Both the position numbers and the translations under genes were made by a program. The notes under the pieces are model-generated. The model saw only the letters and a program-made list of their open reading frames with translations, had not been told where the DNA came from and searched no databases. 9,186 bases of DNA from JAJKIP01 sp040509055 (lineage in GTDB: Bacteria > Bacteroidota > Bacteroidia > Chitinophagales > Chitinophagaceae), in contig JBEVLT010000195.1 of NCBI GenBank assembly GCA_040509055.1, positions 1-9,186 of the forward strand. Direction: 5' to 3'. Of this stretch, positions 1 through 5,900 are shown piece by piece. How positions within the stretch are numbered: position 1 is the first letter of the stretch; every line of letters starts with the position of its first letter.

Positions 1-38
1 GTTATTTTTCAATTACTTAGTCAAAAAAAATGCCTGTT

Positions 39-67
39 TTGCTGCACGCATACCTGTTAAATTTTTG
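39..67 (+). promoter_or_regulatory. Possible promoter for the polyprenyl synthase gene
   Basis: A TTG at 39-41 is followed after 16 bases by TAAATTTTTG at 58-67. This resembles the Bacteroidota promoter pattern (TTTG, then a spacer of about 17-23, then TAnnTTTG), but the -7 box has two extra bases between TA and TTTG and the spacer is one short. It would place the transcript start about 10-20 bases ahead of the ATG at 92. The whole 1-64 stretch is A/T-rich and shows no gene. This is a weak match and may be chance. Confidence 0.22.
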
Positions 68-91
68 CGGCGTATATTGCCCTTTTTAAGT

Positions 92-1054
92 ATGAATTTA
101 CCCACACGGCTCATTGAAAGCGAGCTGAAAATGTTTGAAACCCGGTTCCGGGAGGCCATGCGCAGCCAAACGCCCCTGCTGGACCGCATCATGCGCTACG
201 TGGTAAAGCGCAAGGGTAAGCAGCTCCGGCCCATGTTCGTGCTGCTCTCGGCCAAGCTGTGCGGGGAAATAACAGAACCGGCTTACCGGGCAGCGTCCCT
301 GGTAGAATTATTACACACGGCCACTCTCGTACACGATGACGTGGTGGACGATTCCCGCGAAAGAAGGGGTTTTTTTTCTGTCTATGCCCTGTGGAAAAAC
401 AAGGTGTCGGTGCTGGTGGGGGATTACCTGCTGGCCAAAGGATTGCTGCTTTCGCTGGACCACAACGATCACCGCATCCTCCATATCCTGTCTGATGCCG
501 TACGAAAAATGAGTGAAGGCGAGCTGCTGCAGCTGGAAAAAGCCCGCTCCCTGAACCTGCGCGAGGATATCTATTTCGAGATCATCCGCAACAAGACCGC
601 CTCCCTGCTGGCCTCCGCCTGCTCGGCCGGCGCCTGGTCCACCAGCCACGACGAAGAGATCACGGAACGCATGCGGCTGTTCGGTGAAAAAACAGGGATC
701 GCTTTCCAGATCAAAGATGACCTGTTCGACTATGCCAATGAAAAGGTGGGCAAACCAACCGGCAACGATATCAAGGAAAAAAAGCTGACCCTGCCGCTGA
801 TCTATACCTTAAATAACATTGACAGGAAAACCCGCCGCGAGATCATCTATATAATAAAGAATAAAAACCGCGACCGCGAAAAAGTGAAATGGGTGATCGG
901 CCAGGTAGAGGCAGCAGGAGGCATTGCCTATGCCGCTCAAAAAATGGAAGCTTATAAAAAAGAAGCCATTGACCTCCTGCACCAGTTTCCCGACAGCCCG
1001 GTGAGGCAGGGCCTGGAAGATCTGGTACTGTATGTAACCGACCGGAAATATTAA
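92..1054 (+). CDS. Long-chain polyprenyl diphosphate synthase (trans-isoprenyl synthase)
   Basis: The enzyme condenses isopentenyl diphosphate onto an allylic diphosphate to make a long all-trans prenyl chain. In Bacteroidota this most likely supplies the menaquinone side chain; the product assignment is inference. The 320-residue protein carries all class I prenyltransferase signatures: KGKQLRP (41-47) for isopentenyl diphosphate binding, the first Asp-rich motif DDVVD (82-86) followed by RRG (91-93), KT (168-169), and FQIKDDLFD (206-214) containing the second Asp-rich motif (209-213), then KEKKLTLP (228-235). The residue five before the first Asp motif is Ala and four before is Thr, not the aromatics of short-chain farnesyl/geranylgeranyl synthases, so a long product is expected. 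The length matches IspB-type enzymes. The reading frame is open back to a TTG at 65, but I chose the ATG at 92 because MNLPTRLIESELK fits the usual N-terminal helix of the family. No Shine-Dalgarno sequence is visible. An 8-T run at 370-377 is in frame (GFFS) and does not disrupt the gene. RecJ follows 33 bases later on the same strand. Confidence 0.93.
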   Translation: MNLPTRLIESELKMFETRFREAMRSQTPLLDRIMRYVVKRKGKQLRPMFVLLSAKLCGEITEPAYRAASLVELLHTATLVHDDVVDDSRERRGFFSVYALWKNKVSVLVGDYLLAKGLLLSLDHNDHRILHILSDAVRKMSEGELLQLEKARSLNLREDIYFEIIRNKTASLLASACSAGAWSTSHDEEITERMRLFGEKTGIAFQIKDDLFDYANEKVGKPTGNDIKEKKLTLPLIYTLNNIDRKTRREIIYIIKNKNRDREKVKWVIGQVEAAGGIAYAAQKMEAYKKEAIDLLHQFPDSPVRQGLEDLVLYVTDRKY

Positions 1055-1087
1055 GCGATCGCGGGAAAATCTTATATTCATCAGGTG

Positions 1088-2788
1088 ATGCAGAAACGAT
1101 GGAACATATTGTCCGCTGATCCGGCGGCTACCGCTTTGCTGCAACAATCCCTGGGCATCCACCCGATACTCTGCAAGATCCTTTGCCAGCGGGGCATCGA
1201 TACCTTCGACAGGGCCAGGGATTATTTCCGGCCGCGGCTGGACCAGCTGCACGATCCCTGGCTGATGAAAGATATGGACAAGGCTGTCCGCCGCCTCCGC
1301 GCCGCCATGGACCGGTCTGAAAAAATACTGGTCTTCGGCGATTACGACGTGGACGGCACCACGGCCGTAGCCAGCATGTACAGCTTTCTGAAACAGGTCC
1401 ACCCGCTGACAGACTTTTATATCCCGCACCGCTACCGCGAAGGGTACGGTGTAAGCAGGGCAGGTATCGACTTTGCACGCGACAATGGTTTTACCCTGAT
1501 CGTTTCGCTGGATTGCGGCATCAAGTCGGTCGACCTGATCACTTATGCAAAGGAATTGGGCATCGATTTCGTGGTCTGCGACCACCACCTGCCCGACACA
1601 CAGCTGCCGCCGGCCGTGGCCATATTGAACCCCAAGCAAACGGACTGCCCGTACCCTTATAAAGAATTATGCGGTTGCGGCGTAGGATTCAAGCTGATCT
1701 CCGCACTCGTAAAAGAGCTGGGGCTGCCGGAAGAGGCGGCTCACCAGTACCTGGACCTGGTCGCCACGGCCATTGCTGCCGACATCGTACCCATTACCGG
1801 TGAGAACCGGGTGCTGGCTTTTTACGGATTGAAAAAGGCCAACGAAAACCCGAACCACGGCATCAGGGCGCTCAGCCATCTCAGCGGGCTGCAGAAGACC
1901 ATGCATATCAACAACCTGGTTTTTATGATTGCGCCGCGGGTGAACGCGGCCGGCCGCATGGACGATGCCCGGAAAGCCGTGCAGCTGTTCATTGCCGGCT
2001 CCTATGAGGAGGCGCTGCATTTTGCAGAACTGCTGCACAGCGATAATACCGACCGCAAGGAGGCCGACAGCACCATTACCCAGGAAGCGCTGGCGCTGAT
2101 CGCCGCCAATGAAAAATGGCTGAGCAGCAAATCTACCGTCCTGTTTCAGCCGCACTGGCACAAGGGCGTGGTGGGCATCGTAGCCTCCCGGCTCATTGAG
2201 CATTATTACCGTCCTACCATCGTGCTCACGCTCTCGGGCGATTATGTGGCCGGGAGTGCGCGGAGCGTACCGGGGTTCAACCTGTACGAGGCCATTCATG
2301 CCTGCCGCGAACACCTGCTCGGTTACGGTGGTCACTTTGCAGCCGCCGGCATGACGATGGAGCAGGACAAAGTAGATGCCTTCCGCGACAAGTTTGAAGA
2401 AGTGATCGCGGCGACCATTGCACCCGAGCTGCTGGTCCCCGAGATCGTCATAGATGCCGAAATTTCTTTCGCGGACATCACCCGGCCATTTTACAATATC
2501 CTGAACCAGATGGAACCGTTCGGCCCGGAAAACCTGCGGCCTGTTTTCATTGCCCGCGGGGTGATGGATACCGGCTTTTCCAGGATCGTGAAAGAGCAGC
2601 ACCTGCGCTTCTCGCTGCGCCAGAACGGCGTCACGCTTACCGGCATCGGTTTCGGCATGGCCGACCAATGGCCGCTGCTGGCTCAAAAGCAGCCGGTGGA
2701 CATTGTATTCAAACTGGATGAAAACGAATGGAACGACCAAAAGACCCTGCAGCTGAGGGTGATCGATGTAAAAGTTTCGGAAAATTAA
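1088..2788 (+). CDS. recJ: Single-stranded-DNA-specific exonuclease RecJ
   Basis: RecJ is a cytoplasmic 5'-to-3' exonuclease on single-stranded DNA that acts in RecF-pathway recombination, base excision and mismatch repair. The 566-residue protein is close in size to E. coli RecJ (577). The DHH-phosphoesterase core is intact: motif I DYDVDG (85-90), LDCG (141-144), the namesake DHH at 165-167 within CDHHLPD, and an AADIVP segment (230-235) supplying another metal-binding Asp. The DHHA1 domain shows GSARS (389-393) and GGHFAAAG (414-421). A C-terminal OB-fold follows, starting near 455 and including PFGPENLRPVF (477-487). An in-frame GTG lies one codon upstream at 1085, but the ATG at 1088 is the more likely start. 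No convincing ribosome-binding site is seen. The gene lies 33 bases after the polyprenyl synthase with no terminator between, so the two are probably cotranscribed, though their functions are unrelated. A hairpin with a short T tract at 2818-2840 probably ends the transcript. Confidence 0.96.
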   Translation: MQKRWNILSADPAATALLQQSLGIHPILCKILCQRGIDTFDRARDYFRPRLDQLHDPWLMKDMDKAVRRLRAAMDRSEKILVFGDYDVDGTTAVASMYSFLKQVHPLTDFYIPHRYREGYGVSRAGIDFARDNGFTLIVSLDCGIKSVDLITYAKELGIDFVVCDHHLPDTQLPPAVAILNPKQTDCPYPYKELCGCGVGFKLISALVKELGLPEEAAHQYLDLVATAIAADIVPITGENRVLAFYGLKKANENPNHGIRALSHLSGLQKTMHINNLVFMIAPRVNAAGRMDDARKAVQLFIAGSYEEALHFAELLHSDNTDRKEADSTITQEALALIAANEKWLSSKSTVLFQPHWHKGVVGIVASRLIEHYYRPTIVLTLSGDYVAGSARSVPGFNLYEAIHACREHLLGYGGHFAAAGMTMEQDKVDAFRDKFEEVIAATIAPELLVPEIVIDAEISFADITRPFYNILNQMEPFGPENLRPVFIARGVMDTGFSRIVKEQHLRFSLRQNGVTLTGIGFGMADQWPLLAQKQPVDIVFKLDENEWNDQKTLQLRVIDVKVSEN

Positions 2789-2817
2789 TGGTTTCCACTT
2801 AATATTATATTACTGTT

Positions 2818-2840
2818 ACGGGCATAAAACCCGTTTTATT
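2818..2840 (+). terminator. Probable rho-independent terminator after recJ
   Basis: ACGGG (2818-2822) pairs with CCCGT (2830-2834) across a 7-base A-rich loop, giving a 5-bp stem. The 3' arm runs into TTTT (2834-2837) and then ATT. It begins 30 bases after the recJ stop codon. The stem is short, so termination may be partial. Confidence 0.45.
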
Positions 2841-2882
2841 CACCTGTAGCTTTACCACATGGCGCAATACGGGGTAATTCCC

Positions 2883-2890
2883 TATATTAG
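2883..2890 (+). promoter_or_regulatory. Possible -7 box for the giant nuclease gene
   Basis: TATATTAG matches the Bacteroidota -7 consensus TAnnTTTG at all but one defined position. I find no good TTTG-like -33 box at the expected distance upstream. If used, transcription would start near 2897 and give a leader of about 85 bases before the ATG at 2981. The terminator upstream implies the large gene needs its own promoter, but this particular site is weakly supported. Confidence 0.22.
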
Positions 2891-2935
2891 CGCGCCCGAT
2901 TCTATCCAATTCCTTTTCGCTATTCCTGGTCCTAT

Positions 2936-2955
2936 CCGGTACAACCGGGTGGTCG
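2936..2955 (+). repeat. Small hairpin with CCGGT/ACCGG arms, possible third repeat copy
   Basis: CCGGT (2936-2940) pairs with ACCGG (2944-2948) across a 3-base loop, and GTCG follows at 2952-2955. The arms are the same as those of the palindromes at 8834-8852 and 8995-9015, and all three are followed closely by GTCG. The loop and spacing differ, so a chance resemblance is quite possible. It lies 25 bases ahead of the giant gene's start codon, in its presumed leader. Confidence 0.3.
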
Positions 2956-2980
2956 TCCATCATACTAATAATACGACTTT

Positions 2981-5900
2981 ATGAGAAAATTTTACCTGTC
3001 TTTCCTTCTTGCCCTTTCCAGCAGTTTCCTTTTTGCACAAACGCCCGTGCCGATGGCTTCGCAAAGCGGGCTGACGTATACCGAGTCCTTTGCCGACATC
3101 GCCAACTGGACCAACGGCTTTGCGGCCGGAACAGGGGCTAACCGTTTTGGCGCCGTAGCAGTAAATGCCACGGGCACGGTCCCGGACGGAGTCCGGACCA
3201 CCACGGCCACCTCTACGTTTGCCACGGGTACCTCCGGCGGTGTGCAAAAGGGCAGCGCCCAGAGCCCTGCTACGCAAAGCATTGTTTTCCTGGCAACAGG
3301 CGCTACAGACAATAGCAGCGCCGTGGCCATCGATTTTTTTATGGATTTTACCGGTGTAAATGCCGGCACGCTGAGCTTTGACTGGGCCAGCATCAATAAC
3401 AGTACCGGCGACCGCAAGGGATCGCTTCGTGTGTATTACAGCACCAACGGCACTTCATTTACCGAACTGAGCAGTGCCGCCGTATTGAATATTACCAATA
3501 ATGCGGCTACTTCCGGCAGCATCACTACAGTAGCACTGCCCGCAGCGTTTAACAACAGCTCCACAGCCCGCCTGCGGTTTTATTATTATAATGGCACGGG
3601 CGGCAGTTCCGGTTCGCGCCCCAAGATCAGCATCGACAACCTGACCGTCACGGCCACCTCCACGGGCGGTTCGGTATCCGCTGCATCCGGCACCGCCGCT
3701 GCAGAGCCTGCGACCAACGGCACGTTCACCATTAATTTCAGCTCAGCTACTACAGCCTCTACCGATATCAGCTTTGCCTATGCCGGTACCGCCACCTTTG
3801 GCACCGACTATACTGTATCTTATTCCACCGGCACTACCCCTTCCACTACTGCCACCGGCACCCTCACCGTAGCTTCCGGCACCTCCTCCGTCACTGTGAC
3901 GATCACACCGGTCAATGACGCCACGGCAGAAGGTACTGAAACCATCTCGCTGACGCTGTCATCGCCAACCGGCGGCTATTCGCTTGGCACGGCTGCAGCC
4001 AGCATCAACCTGGCTGATGACGATGCGGCACCGGTTGTATCCGTGGCAGCTGGCGTCAATGCTGCAGAGCCTGCTACAAACGGTACATTTACGCTCACCC
4101 TTTCAGGCCCGGCCCCTGCCGGCGGCACCACGGTGAGCTATACCCTGGGTGGCACAGCCACGCTGAACACCGACTATACGGACCCGCAAAGCGGAAGCAT
4201 CCTGATCCCTGCCGGCGGTACCAGCGGTACCATTACCCTCAATGTAACCGATGATGCCGTATTCGAATCTGCTGAAACTATTTCCATTACCCTGAACAGT
4301 GCCACGAACGGAGTTACACTCGGCACTTCGACCGCTACGATCAACCTTACAAGCGATGATGCGGCTCCCGGTATTTCGCTCGTCACCACTTACTCGCAGA
4401 ATTTCAATACACTGGCTGTCTCCGGCACAGGCAATGCCTGGACAGACAATTCAACGATCGCAGGCTGGTATGCCAGCCGGACCACCTACAATGCCGGCGA
4501 CGGCAGCAGCAATGCCGGCGCGCTGTACAGCTTCGGAACCGGTACCGCAACCGACAGGGCACTGGGCTCTGTGGGCTCTGGCAGCACCACTACCGTATAT
4601 TACGGCGCCCGCTTTACGAACAATACCGGTGGTCCCATCACAGCGCTGAAGGTCACCTATACCGGCGAGCAATGGAGAAACGGCGGAAACGCTTCTGCAC
4701 AAACTGTAAACTTTGCTTACCAGAGCGGCACGACCGTTACCTCTCTGAGTACGGGAAGCTGGACCAATGTGAGCGGCCTGAACTTTACCAGCCCGGTTAC
4801 AGGTACTACCGCCGCTGCGCTGAACGGCAACCTGGCGGGTACCAATGCCGCCATGGTTTCCTATACTATCACAGGACTGAATATTCCGGCCGGCAACGAG
4901 ATCATGATCCGCTGGGAAGATATCGATCACAGCGGCAGCGACCATGGCCTTGGTGTCGATGATTTCACCATCGAGGCCAATCCTGTAGACCTGGCAGCTC
5001 CCGTGATTACCAGCCTTTCACCGGCCAATGGCACAACCAACGTTTCCACAAACGTGGCAGCAAGTGTGGTCTTTAATGAAACAGTGCAGAAAGGTACCGG
5101 CAATATCGTGGTAAAAAAGACAAGCGATAACAGCGTGGTGCAAACCATCGATGTGACCACCGCTGCAGTAACGGTTTCGGGCAATACTGTTTCTTTCAGC
5201 CTGTCAGGTCTCCCGGTCAACACTGGTCTTTACATCACGATCGACAACGGGGCTATAAAAGATATGTCCGGTAATAGTTTTGCCGGCATTACCAACAACA
5301 GCACCTGGGCCTTTACCACCGGTACTGTTTTTTATACGGCTGATTTCAATACCTGTACATCGGCGCTTACCGACGGGTTTACACAATACAGCGAGGTCGG
5401 CGCTATCGTATGGGCATGCACCACTTTTGGCAGGGATCCTGCCGCGCCTGCCGGCACCACAGCCTATCCCAATGCAGTCCAGATCAACGGCTTTGCAGGA
5501 GGTACCAACGTACCGAATGTAGACTGGCTGATCTCTCCGTCCTTCAACCTGACCGGAACCACTTACCCGCTGCTTTCATTCTGGAGCCGAACGGCATTCA
5601 ACGGACTGCCCCTGCATCTGAAGGTATCTACCGATTATGTGTCCGGCAACCCGGCCCTGGCTACCTGGACGGATATCAATGGTAAATTCCCTGCGCAGAC
5701 ATCGAATGTGTGGACACTTTCGTCGAATATCAACCTGTCTGCCTTCAAGCAGTCCAATGTCCATTTCGCTTTTGTCTACACCTCGTCCGATGACGAAGGC
5801 GCCCGGTGGACCGTGGATGACGTAAGTATTTCCAACTCGCCTGTACCGCCACCGCCAAGCCTGACCGTAAGTGCCACCGATATACAATTCGGTTTTGCCG

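Noticed and set aside
65..91. Upstream TTG start for the polyprenyl synthase adding nine residues
   Set aside because: The added residues RRILPFLS are not typical of the family, and TTG at 65 overlaps the possible -7 region. The ATG at 92 gives the expected N-terminus.
362..380. G4T8 homopolymer considered as a frameshift or slippage site in the prenyl synthase
   Set aside because: The frame is intact on both sides and the encoded RRGFFS is the expected conserved sequence right after the first Asp-rich motif.
1667..2740. Long minus-strand open frame of 357 codons opposite recJ
   Set aside because: It lies wholly inside recJ, whose motifs are unmistakable, and its translation shows no recognisable domain. 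It is a side effect of GC-rich codon use.
2969..2978. TAATACGACT, identical to the first ten bases of the phage T7 promoter
   Set aside because: The following bases TTTATGA diverge from the rest of the T7 consensus and no phage genes are near. It is a chance match.
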